DNA of 64,000 bases from contig NZ_JARHUI010000001.1 of assembly GCF_029222925.1 (NCBI RefSeq), positions 434,986-498,985 of the forward strand. Reading direction: 5' to 3'. Origin of the DNA: Algoriphagus sp. CAU 1675. Its GTDB lineage: Bacteria > Bacteroidota > Bacteroidia > Cytophagales > Cyclobacteriaceae. Both the position numbers and the translations under genes were made by a program. This document shows positions 1 to 8,838 of this stretch, piece after piece (the first letter of the stretch is position 1; the number at the start of each line of letters is the position of its first letter). The notes beneath the pieces were generated by a model, which saw nothing but the letters and a program-made list of their open reading frames with translations, did no database searches and had not been told where the DNA came from.

Positions 1-657
1 ATCAATAGAAACAAAGCCCAGGGAACCATCCATGTGACTGGCTTGGGGGAAACTAATTTCACTTCGGATCTGATCGTATGGGAAGGGAATTTCAGCAGGG
101 AAAGCCGTGATATAAAGTCGGCCTATTCGGATTTGGAAAAAGACAGAAAAGCAGTTACAGAATATCTAAAGTCCAAAGGGATTCCGGCCGATCAATTGGT
201 CTTCAATGCTGTAATTACCAACCCCATGTACCAGCAGAATTATTCCAATGATGGAAGATATATGGGGCAGACTTTTACCGGCTACCAACTCAATCAATCT
301 CTCAAAATTGAATCCAAAGAGGTGGAAAAAGTAGAAAAGACCAGCCGTGAGATTACAGAATTATTGAATCAGGGGATCGCTTTTTATTCTCAGCCCCCAC
401 GATACTATTATACCGGTTTAGAATCTCTCAAACTGGAAATGGTGGCCAAGGCTACAGAAGATGCCAGGGTTAGAGCAGAAAGAATTGCTGAAAATTCTCA
501 GGCAAAACTGGGAGATCTGATCAATGCCAATATGGGGATTTTTCAGATTACCGGTCAAAACTCTGGAGAGGACTATTCTTGGGGAGGCACTTTCAATACT
601 TCTTCCAAAAACAAGACAGCTTCCATTACGATGAAGTTGACTTTTGAGGTGGATTGA
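1..657 (+). CDS. SIMPL domain (DUF541) protein, 5' end outside window
   Basis: The reading frame is open from base 1 and ends at TGA 655-657, so the start lies upstream. About 218 residues are visible. The opening GTIHVTGLGE resembles the start of the SIMPL/DUF541 fold, in which a periplasmic or outer-membrane-associated protein begins its domain with a 'V.G.G' strand. The later part has the mixed helix and strand pattern of the family, including ARVRAERIAE, where the family usually carries an A..rA..la helix. The signal peptide would be in the missing part. Function in this group is unknown; relatives have been linked to stress and envelope roles. It is followed 23 bases later by rlmF. Confidence 0.75.
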   Translation: MNRNKAQGTIHVTGLGETNFTSDLIVWEGNFSRESRDIKSAYSDLEKDRKAVTEYLKSKGIPADQLVFNAVITNPMYQQNYSNDGRYMGQTFTGYQLNQSLKIESKEVEKVEKTSREITELLNQGIAFYSQPPRYYYTGLESLKLEMVAKATEDARVRAERIAENSQAKLGDLINANMGIFQITGQNSGEDYSWGGTFNTSSKNKTASITMKLTFEVD

Positions 658-680
658 TGTGAACTGTGTAATTTTGTTCC

Positions 681-1637
681 ATGTCCAAAGCATCACCTAA
701 ACCCGGACTGCACCCTCGAAATCTGCACCAAGGTCGATATGACCTCGAGCTTTTGGCAAATTCGGATCCGGAACTTCGACCTTGGGTTTTCACCAATGAA
801 TACGGAAACTTGACACTGGATTTTTCCAACCCTGATGCTGTAAAAGCCTTAAACCGGGCTTTGCTGAAGCAATATTATCAAGTTGATTATTGGGATATTC
901 CTGAAGGTTACCTATGTCCCCCTATTCCCGGAAGGGCGGATTACATCCACTATGCTGCAGATTTGCTTGCCCGGAGTAATGGGGGTAAAATCCCCCAAGG
1001 GAAGAAAGTGCACGTTTTTGATGTGGGTACCGGTGCCAATCTTATTTACCCAATTCTTGGGAACTCGATCTATGGATGGTCTTTTTTTGGCTCTGAGCAA
1101 GATCCGGGATCCATAGAGGTTGCGAAAGAGATTCTTAATAGGAACCCTGGTTTACAGCCTAACATCCAGATCCGAAGACAGACTGATTTTCATAAGATTT
1201 TTGATGGAGTCATGCAACAGGAGGAATTTTTTGATTTGATCGTATGCAACCCTCCATTTCACCAGTCCGAAAAGGAGGCCAGAGAGGGGAGTCTTCGCAA
1301 AGTGAAGAACCTTACTGGAAAGAAAGTCGAAAATGCGATTTTGAACTTTGGAGGAAAAGCCGGAGAACTCTGGTGTGAGGGAGGAGAGGCTGAATTTATC
1401 CGAAAAATGATTCGAGAAAGCCTTCAGTTTAGGCATAGTTGCTTTTGGTTTACGACCTTGGTAGCCAAAGAGGAAAATCTCAAGTCAATCTATCAGATGT
1501 TGAAAAAAACAGGAGTGGCTCAATACCAAACCATTGCCATGTACCAAGGGTCTAAAAAAAGTCGGATTGTGGCTTGGACTTTTTTAAACCAAAGGCAAAT
1601 GGAAAACTGGAAAAAATTCAGGTGGGAAGGAAATTAA
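681..1637 (+). CDS. rlmF: 23S rRNA (adenine(1618)-N6)-methyltransferase RlmF
   Basis: This predicted cytosolic enzyme uses SAM to methylate N6 of A1618 in 23S rRNA. The 318 residues match the usual family length. The N-terminal LHPRNLHQGRYD segment is typical of RlmF. DVGTGAN at 114-120 is the SAM-binding loop, and NPPF at 190-193 is the amino-methyltransferase catalytic motif. ATG 681 is the only good start. The end overlaps the converging small membrane gene by four bases. Confidence 0.93.
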   Translation: MSKASPKPGLHPRNLHQGRYDLELLANSDPELRPWVFTNEYGNLTLDFSNPDAVKALNRALLKQYYQVDYWDIPEGYLCPPIPGRADYIHYAADLLARSNGGKIPQGKKVHVFDVGTGANLIYPILGNSIYGWSFFGSEQDPGSIEVAKEILNRNPGLQPNIQIRRQTDFHKIFDGVMQQEEFFDLIVCNPPFHQSEKEAREGSLRKVKNLTGKKVENAILNFGGKAGELWCEGGEAEFIRKMIRESLQFRHSCFWFTTLVAKEENLKSIYQMLKKTGVAQYQTIAMYQGSKKSRIVAWTFLNQRQMENWKKFRWEGN

Positions 1638-1954
1638 TTGGGGCCATTTAATCCCAGTAAGAGCCCCAAAGGGATCATTACCAAATAGGCTGTCAAACCT
1701 ATGGTCCAGCCCAATGCTTTTTTGCTTCCTTTTGAACCCCTGAGATCTTCTGTATTTCTAAAAATGATCCCCGCAATCCCCGCTGCGAGAGGAGTAAACA
1801 AAAATGACCAAGCAAACCATCGGGATGTTTCCGGACTAAATTTCCCTCCAAAGGCAAAAAAGATTGAAAGGAAAAGGATAGCGATACTGGCATTTTTGAA
1901 AAAGACCAGCCGGTTTGTACCTGATTGGATCAGGACTTCTTCAGTGGTATTCAT
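1634..1954 (-). CDS. small three-helix membrane protein, unknown function
   Basis: I do not recognise a family. The 106-residue protein has three hydrophobic segments at about 23-38, 46-65 and 80-102, with a polar N-terminus and a basic loop (RGSKGSKK) between helices two and three. It is an inner-membrane protein by composition. It stands alone: it converges on rlmF with a four-base overlap, and the OsmC gene lies upstream behind a likely terminator. Confidence 0.6.
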   Translation of the reverse strand: MNTTEEVLIQSGTNRLVFFKNASIAILFLSIFFAFGGKFSPETSRWFAWSFLFTPLAAGIAGIIFRNTEDLRGSKGSKKALGWTIGLTAYLVMIPLGLLLGLNGPN

Positions 1955-2021
1955 GGTGTTAATAAATAGTGGTTTAGTAAAAGTATTCTCAGGCTTATAC
2001 GCATCTTTTCACAAAGCGTTT

Positions 2022-2045
2022 AAAAAAAACAGGCCCTAGAGGCCT
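2022..2045 (-). terminator. terminator after the OsmC gene
   Basis: Read on the minus strand, AGGCC, a five-base loop and GGCCT form a short GC stem followed by TGTTTTTTTT. It lies 17 bases past the OsmC stop. Confidence 0.6.
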
Positions 2046-2061
2046 ATTTGGATTAAGCAAT

Positions 2062-2472
2062 TTAATTCAAGGTATACTCCACGCTGATTTCGGTGTTCAA
2101 AACCCTTGAAATGGGGCAATTTTGTTTAGCATCATCGACTAATTCAGCAAATTTTTCTTCACTGATGCCCTCCACTTGAGCTTTGAGGACTAGGTGGGAT
2201 TTTTTTAAAGTACCTTCTTCAAAGGTGATGTTGCAGGTTACTTCCAATTCCTTTGGGGGGAAATTTTCACCACTTAGGTTGAAACTCAACTTCATGGCAA
2301 AACAGCCGGCGTGAGCTGCTGCAATCAATTCCTCAGGGTTGGTTCCTACTCCATTCTCAAATCTAGAGCTGAAGGAATATTGGTTTTTTTCCAATGCGGA
2401 ACTGGCTGTAGTTAGATGGCCTTTGCCTTCTTTTCCACTACCCTGCCATACTGCGGTTGCTTTTCTGATCAT
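2062..2472 (-). CDS. OsmC/Ohr family peroxiredoxin-like protein
   Basis: The 136-residue protein has the OsmC fold and both of its redox cysteines: C57 in HAGCFAM and C119 in QNCPIS. Family members reduce organic hydroperoxides using dithiol chemistry in the cytosol. GTNPEELIAAAHAGC is the diagnostic stretch. The motif set and the N-terminal KATAVWQGSGKEGKG favour the OsmC branch over Ohr. It is a monocistronic gene between a terminator and a DUF6787 gene. Confidence 0.9.
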   Translation of the reverse strand: MIRKATAVWQGSGKEGKGHLTTASSALEKNQYSFSSRFENGVGTNPEELIAAAHAGCFAMKLSFNLSGENFPPKELEVTCNITFEEGTLKKSHLVLKAQVEGISEEKFAELVDDAKQNCPISRVLNTEISVEYTLN

Positions 2473-2544
2473 TTGGATTAAAGTATTTAAGGTTAAAAAT
2501 CAGTTATAATGTTTAAATCAATTAGGAGTCTATTTAGTTTAATA

Positions 2545-2883
2545 TTATTTCTTTTTTGATTGAAAAAGCCTTCCCATTCTATGGAATATTTGCTTCTCTT
2601 TTTCCCAAAAAAAACTGAACTGGCCGAAAATGAATCCATAAATAAGTAAAAATATCTGGTACAGAGGCAATACCAGCAAGAGATAAAGCACTGTGTTTAG
2701 CATGTCGCTTTCCTCTCCTCGTTCTACCCCAAAGAAATCCAGAATGGGGTTCTTTATGAATAGAATAGTAAAGCCTGTACATGCAAAGACCACAAGGACC
2801 ATCACTACCTGAAATAGACTATTTAGTTTCCATTTGGCTTGGAGTCTTTTCAGAAATCCGGGACGGTCTTTGGGGTTGTTCAT
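2545..2883 (-). CDS. DUF6787-like two-helix membrane protein
   Basis: This 112-residue protein starts with a basic amphipathic segment (GFLKRLQAKWKL), followed by hydrophobic helices at about 23-43 and 61-89 and a basic tail. The layout matches a small Bacteroidota family that I associate with DUF6787; that name is from memory. No catalytic residues are apparent. It sits just downstream of lysC on the same strand but behind the lysC terminator. Confidence 0.65.
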   Translation of the reverse strand: MNNPKDRPGFLKRLQAKWKLNSLFQVVMVLVVFACTGFTILFIKNPILDFFGVERGEESDMLNTVLYLLLVLPLYQIFLLIYGFIFGQFSFFWEKEKQIFHRMGRLFQSKKK

Positions 2884-2907
2884 GCTATAAAAATAATCAG
2901 ATGGAAA

Positions 2908-2938
2908 TGAAAAAAAATGGCCGGACTAGGCCGGCCAT
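2908..2938 (-). terminator. terminator after lysC
   Basis: On the minus strand, TGGCCGG, a six-base loop and CCGGCCA are followed by a run of seven Ts. It begins a few bases past the lysC stop. Confidence 0.8.
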
Positions 2939-2943
2939 TAGTT

Positions 2944-4263
2944 TTACCAGTTAAAGACTCCTTCATTGAGACTTTGCAATGCGTCTTTTTTGAATTTGGA
3001 GTCGATAAGGATAGAGACATTGTGTCTGCTTCCTCCATAGGATACCATTCGGATAGGAATATTATTGATGCTGTCCATTACCGATTTGATAGCACCTCTG
3101 GTTTCAGAAACCATATTGCCCACAATACAGATAATTGTTTGATTTTGGTCCACTTCCACAGAGCCCAATGCTTCCAATTCCTTCTGTATTTGAGCTAGAT
3201 GGCTCAGATCATCAATTGTTACGGATACTGCAACCTCTGATGTGGTGATCATATCGATCGGAGTCTTGTACTTTTCAAAAATTTCAAAGACTCTTCTCAG
3301 GAAACCATAAGCCAACAACATACGGCTGGATTTGATTTTAATGGCCGTGATTCCGTCTTTGGCAGCAATGGCCTTCACGCCGGTCGTTTCCACATCTTCT
3401 TTGATCAGGGTACCATGTGCTTCGGGATCCATGGTGTTGAGAAGCCTGACAGGTACATTGTATTGTTGGGCAGGCCAGATAGAGGCAGGGTGGAGAATTT
3501 TGGCCCCGAAGTAAGCTAACTCAGCAGCCTCGTCAAAGGATAGCTCTGCAATAGGCCGGGTCTTGTCCACTATTCTGGGATCGTTGTTGTGCATCCCGTC
3601 AATATCTGTCCAGATTTCACAAACCGAGGCATTGATTGCTGCAGCGATCAGTGATGCAGTATAATCACTGCCCCCACGCTTCAGGTTGTCCACTTCATTT
3701 CTGTGGTTTTTACAGATATATCCCTGAGTGACAAATAGTTTTTCACCGGGATGCTGAGCCAAAATTGCTTTAAGTTTTTCTGAAATTTTGGAAAGCTCGG
3801 GTTCTGAGTTTTCATCTATACTCATGAAATCCAGAGCCCCTAGGAAAACTGCTGGGATGTTGAGTTCTTCCAATAAGGTATAGAAAAGCTTTGTGGACAA
3901 CAATTCTCCCTGAGCCAGAATATCCCTGTTGATCGCTTCATTGAAGGAGATTTTCAGGATGATATTCAAAAACTCAAAATGTTCTTTGATGATGTCTTCA
4001 GCTTTGGCTCTTCCCTTTTCAGTTTTGAGCAAGGCAGGGTAAAATTCAAGATAGTGGGCATGAAGGGCGTCAATTCGCTCTTTAGCCAGGATTCGGTTCG
4101 CTTCTGCCAGGGCTTCCCCGATTCCAACCAAAGCATTGGTGGTTCCGGAAAGCGCAGAAAGTACAACGATGGTGGGTTCATCCCCTCGGGTTACCAAGTC
4201 TTTGACCTGGTGCATGCGCTCGGGTTTTCCTACGGAGGTCCCCCCGAATTTCATTACTTTCAT
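2944..4263 (-). CDS. lysC: aspartate kinase, monofunctional
   Basis: The enzyme phosphorylates L-aspartate, the first step toward lysine, threonine, methionine and diaminopimelate. KFGGTSVG at 5-12 is the substrate and nucleotide loop, and the KRGGSDYTA segment and TDIDGMHNNDPR complete the kinase fold. The C-terminal 130 residues carry paired ACT regulatory domains, suggesting feedback inhibition by lysine or threonine. There is no homoserine dehydrogenase fusion. It lies 29 bases after ribH on the same strand and is probably co-transcribed with it. Confidence 0.95.
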   Translation of the reverse strand: MKVMKFGGTSVGKPERMHQVKDLVTRGDEPTIVVLSALSGTTNALVGIGEALAEANRILAKERIDALHAHYLEFYPALLKTEKGRAKAEDIIKEHFEFLNIILKISFNEAINRDILAQGELLSTKLFYTLLEELNIPAVFLGALDFMSIDENSEPELSKISEKLKAILAQHPGEKLFVTQGYICKNHRNEVDNLKRGGSDYTASLIAAAINASVCEIWTDIDGMHNNDPRIVDKTRPIAELSFDEAAELAYFGAKILHPASIWPAQQYNVPVRLLNTMDPEAHGTLIKEDVETTGVKAIAAKDGITAIKIKSSRMLLAYGFLRRVFEIFEKYKTPIDMITTSEVAVSVTIDDLSHLAQIQKELEALGSVEVDQNQTIICIVGNMVSETRGAIKSVMDSINNIPIRMVSYGGSRHNVSILIDSKFKKDALQSLNEGVFNW

Positions 4264-4292
4264 GTAGGTGTTTATTATAGGTTTGAGTTCGT

Positions 4293-4769
4293 TTAGAATC
4301 CGAGCATTTTGATGGCGGTGATTGCTGCTTCATCACCTTTGTTGCCATGCTTTCCCCCAGCTCTGTCAAGAGCTTGTTGCTGGTTGTTCGGAGTAAGGAC
4401 ACCGAATATCACGGGCTTATTGTACTTCAAACTTACATTGGTGATTCCTTGTGCGACTGCATCACAGATAAAATCAAAGTGGCGTGTTTCTCCCTGGATC
4501 ACACAGCCTAGACAGATGACTGCGTCGATTTCCTCCTGCTGAGCCATCCACTGTCCACCCAATGAAAGCTCAAACGAGCCGGGTACATTTTTTCGGATGA
4601 TGTTTTCTTTTTTTGCTCCATGCTGGATCAGGGTCTGATAAGCTCCTGAAAAAAGAGCTTCAGTAACTTCCTCATTCCATTCAGAAACAACGATGGCAAA
4701 TTTTCTGGAACTGATGTCCTGTATATTTTTTGAGCTGTGTTCGCTCAGGCTTTTGAGTGCAGTAGCCAT
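4293..4769 (-). CDS. ribH: 6,7-dimethyl-8-ribityllumazine synthase
   Basis: The enzyme condenses a ribityl-aminouracil with dihydroxybutanone phosphate in the penultimate step of riboflavin synthesis. The 158 residues contain NVPGSFEL (61-68), the phosphate-site stretch GCVIQGETRHFDF with the general-acid His97, and FGVLT near 122-126. No other riboflavin gene is nearby. lysC follows at 29 bases. The upstream TPR gene is separated from it by a terminator. Confidence 0.95.
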   Translation of the reverse strand: MATALKSLSEHSSKNIQDISSRKFAIVVSEWNEEVTEALFSGAYQTLIQHGAKKENIIRKNVPGSFELSLGGQWMAQQEEIDAVICLGCVIQGETRHFDFICDAVAQGITNVSLKYNKPVIFGVLTPNNQQQALDRAGGKHGNKGDEAAITAIKMLGF

Positions 4770-4801
4770 GATAGTTAGATTTTAATCAGGTTTTTCAATA
4801 A

Positions 4802-4837
4802 CAAAAAAAGAGTAAGATCACGTTGGACCTTACTCTT
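4802..4837 (-). terminator. terminator between the TPR gene and ribH
   Basis: On the minus strand, AAGAGTAAG, a 12-base loop and CTTACTCTT are followed by TTTTTTGT. It separates the TPR gene from ribH, so ribH-lysC probably needs its own promoter between about 4770 and 4800. Confidence 0.75.
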
Positions 4838-4862
4838 CTAATTGGTGCTTATAGCAGAAGCA

Positions 4863-5576
4863 TTACTTAGCGGCAAGGCCTTCTAAGCGAGCTTTATGTT
4901 TTCGAGCAGCAGAGTACTCATAGGATTCAAAGTAATTCTCCTCAATTTCTCCGTATGCATCGATTGCTTTCTGAATCTGTCCAGCTTCTTCATAAGCAAC
5001 AGCAAGCTTCGCCAAATATTTAGGCGTAAAGTACTTGTTGTCCTCATAGGAAGCAGCTTTTTCATAGTTTGAAATAGCTTTATCAAGGTTACCGCTTTCC
5101 AAGTAAGCATCACCTAACAAAGAATAAGCTTTAGCCTGAACGAGGTAATCGTCTGCAGAGAATTTTTCCAAATAGGTAATTGCATCTGCAAAATTTCTCT
5201 CGGAAAGATAGATGGAGCCAATGTAGAAGTTAGCTAGGTTAGCGGCTTCTGTATTTGGATATTCATCCACAATAGAAAGGAATCCAGGGTTGATGCCGTC
5301 TCCATTGAGCGCAAAGTCAATACTGTCCTGCTCATAGAAATAAACAGCCTGGAACATATCTTCCTGGGCAGTTTCGTTCTGGTTTTGATTACTGATCTGG
5401 AAAAACAGAATTCCTCCGATCAAAATAATTGCAGCGGCTAAAACACCGCCCAGAACTTTACTATTCTTCTTCAAAAAAGCCTCACCACGACCGAGGGATT
5501 CGGCAAGAATTTCCGGGTTTTCCAGAATTTCGTTTTGATGGTGTTCTCCTGCTTTTTTAGATTGTTTCGTTGCCAT
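4863..5576 (-). CDS. membrane-anchored tetratricopeptide repeat protein
   Basis: I start it at ATG 5574-5576 (MATKQSKKAG), because the longer frame to 5663 runs through the pdhA terminator hairpin. The 237-residue protein has a charged N-terminus, one membrane helix at about 41-60 and a periplasmic part with three to four TPR units, including AKAYSLLGDAYLESGNLDKA. The layout (short cytosolic tail, one helix, TPRs) recalls the YfgM/ancillary-translocon family, but the similarity is only of architecture. It lies 114 bases downstream of the pdhA stop. Confidence 0.85.
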   Translation of the reverse strand: MATKQSKKAGEHHQNEILENPEILAESLGRGEAFLKKNSKVLGGVLAAAIILIGGILFFQISNQNQNETAQEDMFQAVYFYEQDSIDFALNGDGINPGFLSIVDEYPNTEAANLANFYIGSIYLSERNFADAITYLEKFSADDYLVQAKAYSLLGDAYLESGNLDKAISNYEKAASYEDNKYFTPKYLAKLAVAYEEAGQIQKAIDAYGEIEENYFESYEYSAARKHKARLEGLAAK

Positions 5577-5634
5577 GTTACTCAAAATTTCAGGCGCAAA
5601 TATACGGTTTTTATGAATTAAGCAAAGCCCAGTA

Positions 5635-5670
5635 AAAAAGCCATGAATCCAGCTCGTTTTCATGGCTTTT
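5635..5670 (-). terminator. terminator after the 5.7-kb pdhA
   Basis: On the minus strand, AAAGCCATGAA pairs with TTCATGGCTTT around an 11-base loop, followed by TTTTTTAC. It lies 20 bases past the pdhA stop. Confidence 0.75.
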
Positions 5671-5690
5671 GGACTTTTCAGTGGATGGGA

Positions 5691-6710
5691 TTATTCCATC
5701 ACAAATGGATAGTCTTCCTGAACGTACACGTCTTTGAACGCGTCCTGTCCGTCAGGCCAAGGAGATTCCTCTGCAAATTTCACTGCTTCAGTTACCTGCT
5801 GCTTCACTTTTGCATTGATGGCGTTGATTTCATCTTCAGTTAGGATGTTGTTTTCCTGAATGGTTTTCAATACCTGCTCGATAGGATCTTTTTTCTTGTA
5901 TTCTTCAACTTCCTCTTTGGTTCTGTATTTCTGAGGATCGGACATGGAGTGTCCCTTGTATCTATAAGTTCTGAACTCCAACAAGGTAGGGCCGTCTCCT
6001 CTTCTGGCTCTTTCTGCAGCTTCAACCACTGCTTCATGAACCGCTTCTACGTTCATGCCATCCACTGGGAATGCAGGCATGTCGTAGGATTCTCCGATTT
6101 GATAAAGTTCGGTCACATTGGAGGTACGGGCCACGGAAGTACCCATGGCATATCCGTTGTTTTCAATTACAAAGATCACTGGGGTCTTGTAAAGCATGGC
6201 CAGGTTGAAAGCTTCGTGCACAGCACCCTGTCGTACGGCGCCGTCACCCATGTGACAGATGCAAAGATTTTTTGTGCCTTTGTATTTTTCAGCGAAGCCG
6301 ATTCCTAGTCCCATAGGTACCTGTGCACCTACGATACCGTGACCTCCCATGAAGTTTCTTTCCTTATCGAAAATGTGCATGGACCCACCTTTACCCTTAG
6401 TAGTACCGGTAGCTTTTCCATACAATTCAGCCATCACAGCTCCCGGGTCAGTTCCCAGTCCTAGTGGATGTGCGTGATCTCTGTATGCGGTGATCCATTT
6501 GTCGTCTTTTTCCAAAGCGGTGATTGCGCCAGCAGCACAGGCCTCTTGACCTATGTAAAGGTGACAGAATCCGCGTATTTTTTGCTGACCATAAAGTTGT
6601 CCGGCTTTTTCTTCAAACCTTCTCATTAGGAGCATGCTTTCATACCAGAAAGCATAGGTTTCCTTCGAATAATTCACCTTTGACTTGGTCGCTGCAGTTT
6701 TCTTTGCCAT
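5691..6710 (-). CDS. pdhA: pyruvate dehydrogenase E1 component, alpha subunit
   Basis: The TPP-dependent E1 alpha subunit decarboxylates pyruvate and reductively acetylates the lipoyl group of E2. ATG 6708-6710 gives 339 residues starting MAKKTAATKS; a longer in-frame start at 6803 would run into recF and the promoter. The TPP motif spans GDGAVRQG at 155-162 to ENN at 183-185. STOP-flanking sequence SMSDPQKYR near the end is the usual phosphorylation-loop region of the family. No E1 beta or E2 gene is adjacent, so its partners must be elsewhere. A second E1 alpha lies at 24.7 kb in a complete operon. Confidence 0.93.
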   Translation of the reverse strand: MAKKTAATKSKVNYSKETYAFWYESMLLMRRFEEKAGQLYGQQKIRGFCHLYIGQEACAAGAITALEKDDKWITAYRDHAHPLGLGTDPGAVMAELYGKATGTTKGKGGSMHIFDKERNFMGGHGIVGAQVPMGLGIGFAEKYKGTKNLCICHMGDGAVRQGAVHEAFNLAMLYKTPVIFVIENNGYAMGTSVARTSNVTELYQIGESYDMPAFPVDGMNVEAVHEAVVEAAERARRGDGPTLLEFRTYRYKGHSMSDPQKYRTKEEVEEYKKKDPIEQVLKTIQENNILTEDEINAINAKVKQQVTEAVKFAEESPWPDGQDAFKDVYVQEDYPFVME

Positions 6711-6743
6711 ATCGTAATGATCAAAATATGCTATTTTAGGCCC

Positions 6744-6751
6744 CAAATATA
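6744..6751 (-). promoter_or_regulatory. candidate -7 element for pdhA
   Basis: The minus strand reads TATATTTG, an exact match to the Bacteroidota TAnnTTTG element, 33 bases before the chosen pdhA ATG. No clear -33 TTG is seen. Its position supports the shorter pdhA start. Confidence 0.45.
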
Positions 6752-6801
6752 AACAACCTCTCCTAATAATCAGGCTGCCACCAAAATAATTAGCCCAAGA
6801 C

Positions 6802-7908
6802 ATGTATCTGAAGTCCCTGGAACTCCTTCAATTTAAAAACCACGAGAAAACCCGGCTGGACTTCAGTCCTCAGATCAATTGCTTCATGGGCCTGAATGGG
6901 AGTGGTAAAACCAATATTTTGGACGGAATCCATTATTTGTCCCTGACAAAAAGTGCGGTGCAGTCCAGTGATTCCCTAAATGTCCAGCACGACCGGGATT
7001 TCTTTGCCATCAAAGGGCAATTTGAAATTGATCAAAAACCCCTGGAGGTACGCTGTACCTTTGAACTGGGGAAAAAGAAACAAATCTGGCAAAACGGAAA
7101 AGCACTGGACAAAACAGCAGATCATGTGGGGTTGATTCCTTTGGTGCTGATCGCTCCGGATGATACCGAGTTGATTAAAGGAGGAAGCGAAGGCCGTCGC
7201 AAGTTTTTTGATGGATTGCTTTCCCAGCTTGACCGTACTTATCTAAACCAACTCATCCGGTACCACCATTTTCTCAAACAGCGCAATGCCCTTCTCAAGC
7301 AATTTGCGGAGACAGGAAGAAGGGACTTTACGCTTTTGGAGGGCTATGACGAAGAATTGATTCAGTTGAGCCAAATCTTGGCTCAAAGGAGAGCTGAATT
7401 GATGCAGCAAGTAGCTCCTTTGCTTCAATCCCATTATGAGGAAATATCCCAAGGGCAAGAAAAAGTGTCCATCATTTATGAAACAGAAGCTTTGAGAGAC
7501 GATTTCAGAGAATACTTTTTCAGCCTTAAAAAGAAGGATTTGATTACCAAAAACTCAAATGCCGGGATTCACAAGGACGATTACAGCTTCCTGATCGGTG
7601 AGCATCCCATCCGAAAAATCGGGAGCCAAGGCCAGCAAAAGTCCTTTATTATCGCTTTGAAATTGGCTCAGTTCCAGATTTTCGAACAGGCAAAAGGAGA
7701 GAAGCCACTATTATTATTAGACGACATTTTTGACAAGCTGGATGATACCCGGATTGCCCAAATGATGCAATTGATCTCCAGACATACTTTTGGACAGATC
7801 TTTTTGACGGATGCCCGCCCTGAGCGGTCCCATGCTATTTTGACCGAATTGGACTCAGAGGTTTTTTTCTTTGGAGTGGAGAAAGGAAAGGTAAATCCAG
7901 AGCAATAA
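6802..7908 (+). CDS. recF: DNA replication and repair protein RecF
   Basis: RecF is an SMC-like ATPase that helps load RecA at gaps. The 368 residues are the usual length. Walker A is GLNGSGKT at 30-37, the ABC signature is in SQGQQKSF, and Walker B is LLLLDDIFDKLD. It is divergent from pdhA and ends at a two-way hairpin. dnaA and dnaN are not adjacent, as is common in Bacteroidota, so this is not evidence for an origin. Confidence 0.95.
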   Translation: MYLKSLELLQFKNHEKTRLDFSPQINCFMGLNGSGKTNILDGIHYLSLTKSAVQSSDSLNVQHDRDFFAIKGQFEIDQKPLEVRCTFELGKKKQIWQNGKALDKTADHVGLIPLVLIAPDDTELIKGGSEGRRKFFDGLLSQLDRTYLNQLIRYHHFLKQRNALLKQFAETGRRDFTLLEGYDEELIQLSQILAQRRAELMQQVAPLLQSHYEEISQGQEKVSIIYETEALRDDFREYFFSLKKKDLITKNSNAGIHKDDYSFLIGEHPIRKIGSQGQQKSFIIALKLAQFQIFEQAKGEKPLLLLDDIFDKLDDTRIAQMMQLISRHTFGQIFLTDARPERSHAILTELDSEVFFFGVEKGKVNPEQ

Positions 7909-7931
7909 AAAAGAGGCCGAAGCCTCTTTCA
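7908..7931. terminator. terminator between recF and the nucleotidyltransferase gene
   Basis: AAAGAGGC, the tetraloop CGAA and GCCTCTTT form a perfect stem between converging genes. The A-tract on the left makes it work best for the minus strand. Confidence 0.75.
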
Positions 7932-7932
7932 T

Positions 7933-8838
7933 TTATTTCCATAAATCTTCCGGATATTCTCCGGTTTCATGTAATTTTTTCAATGCATCAATTACCACTG
8001 GCTTGTCCCCGGTATAGGTTACTCCAAACCAAGTCTTTCCTCCGGGCAGAATTTCAAAAGCTGCTTTCCCTGCCTTGATCAGGTTATTGGCTACGGTTGG
8101 GATGTAAAATTCGGACTTCAGGTTCTCAAGATTGGCAGGAAGAAACTCCTTCCACATCTGCTCGATATCGGCAAATACGGCCGGATGGAATCCCCAAAAA
8201 TTCATGCTTACAGGCGTGTTTTCTGCAATTTCCAACACTTCTCCTTCACCTCTGCTGACAATTTTATCTCCTTCCCGGGCAATGGAAGTTCGTTCGGTCA
8301 TTCCGATGAGCTGTCCTTTTTCATTAGTCTCACAAACACCCCGGCTGACGGTTCCATTTTCAGACAAAACATTCTGGATGGCATATCCCACCATAGCATG
8401 GAGATCTGGTCGAACTTCGGAGGAAAGAAATTTGCCCAATACATCAAATGCTTCCTTTCCGTAGAAATCATCCGCATTGATCACCGCAAAGGGTTCTTGA
8501 ATCGCATCTTTTGCACAGAGGACAGCATGAGCGGTACCAAAGGGCTTTTTACGATCTGCTTGTTTTAGTTCAGCGGGCACAAAGCTGTCCAAGGACTGGA
8601 TCACCCAATCCACTTCAATTTTTCCTTCGAGTTTGGGTAGAAATTTTTCCTTGGCGATTTCCAGGATTTCCTCTCGGACGATAAAAACGACCTTGCCAAA
8701 TCCTCCCCGGATGGCATCAAAAATTGAATATTCAAGAATGGTTTCTCCATGGGGTCCAAAGCCGTCAATTTGTTTGTTTCCCCCATATCTGCTTCCCATT
8801 CCCGCTGCAAGTACTAATAAAGTTGGTTTCTGATTCAT
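7933..8838 (-). CDS. sugar nucleotidyltransferase family protein
   Basis: The N-terminus LAAGMGSRYGGNKQID (11-26) is the nucleotide-binding signature of NTP transferases that join a sugar phosphate to an NTP. The 301 residues hold the whole Rossmann-like domain and a short C-terminal part, without an added acyltransferase helix. INADDFYG carries the metal-binding aspartates. Substrate is not evident; UDP-, CDP- or dTDP-sugar pyrophosphorylase activity are all possible. It is monocistronic. Confidence 0.85.
   Translation of the reverse strand: MNQKPTLLVLAAGMGSRYGGNKQIDGFGPHGETILEYSIFDAIRGGFGKVVFIVREEILEIAKEKFLPKLEGKIEVDWVIQSLDSFVPAELKQADRKKPFGTAHAVLCAKDAIQEPFAVINADDFYGKEAFDVLGKFLSSEVRPDLHAMVGYAIQNVLSENGTVSRGVCETNEKGQLIGMTERTSIAREGDKIVSRGEGEVLEIAENTPVSMNFWGFHPAVFADIEQMWKEFLPANLENLKSEFYIPTVANNLIKAGKAAFEILPGGKTWFGVTYTGDKPVVIDALKKLHETGEYPEDLWK

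Noticed and set aside
4770..4862. FMN riboswitch before ribH
   Set aside because: The gap is too short and contains a simple terminator stem with no conserved RFN core.
6802..7908. Replication origin near recF
   Set aside because: No dnaA or dnaN neighbour, no DnaA-box cluster was seen in the flanking intergenic regions.
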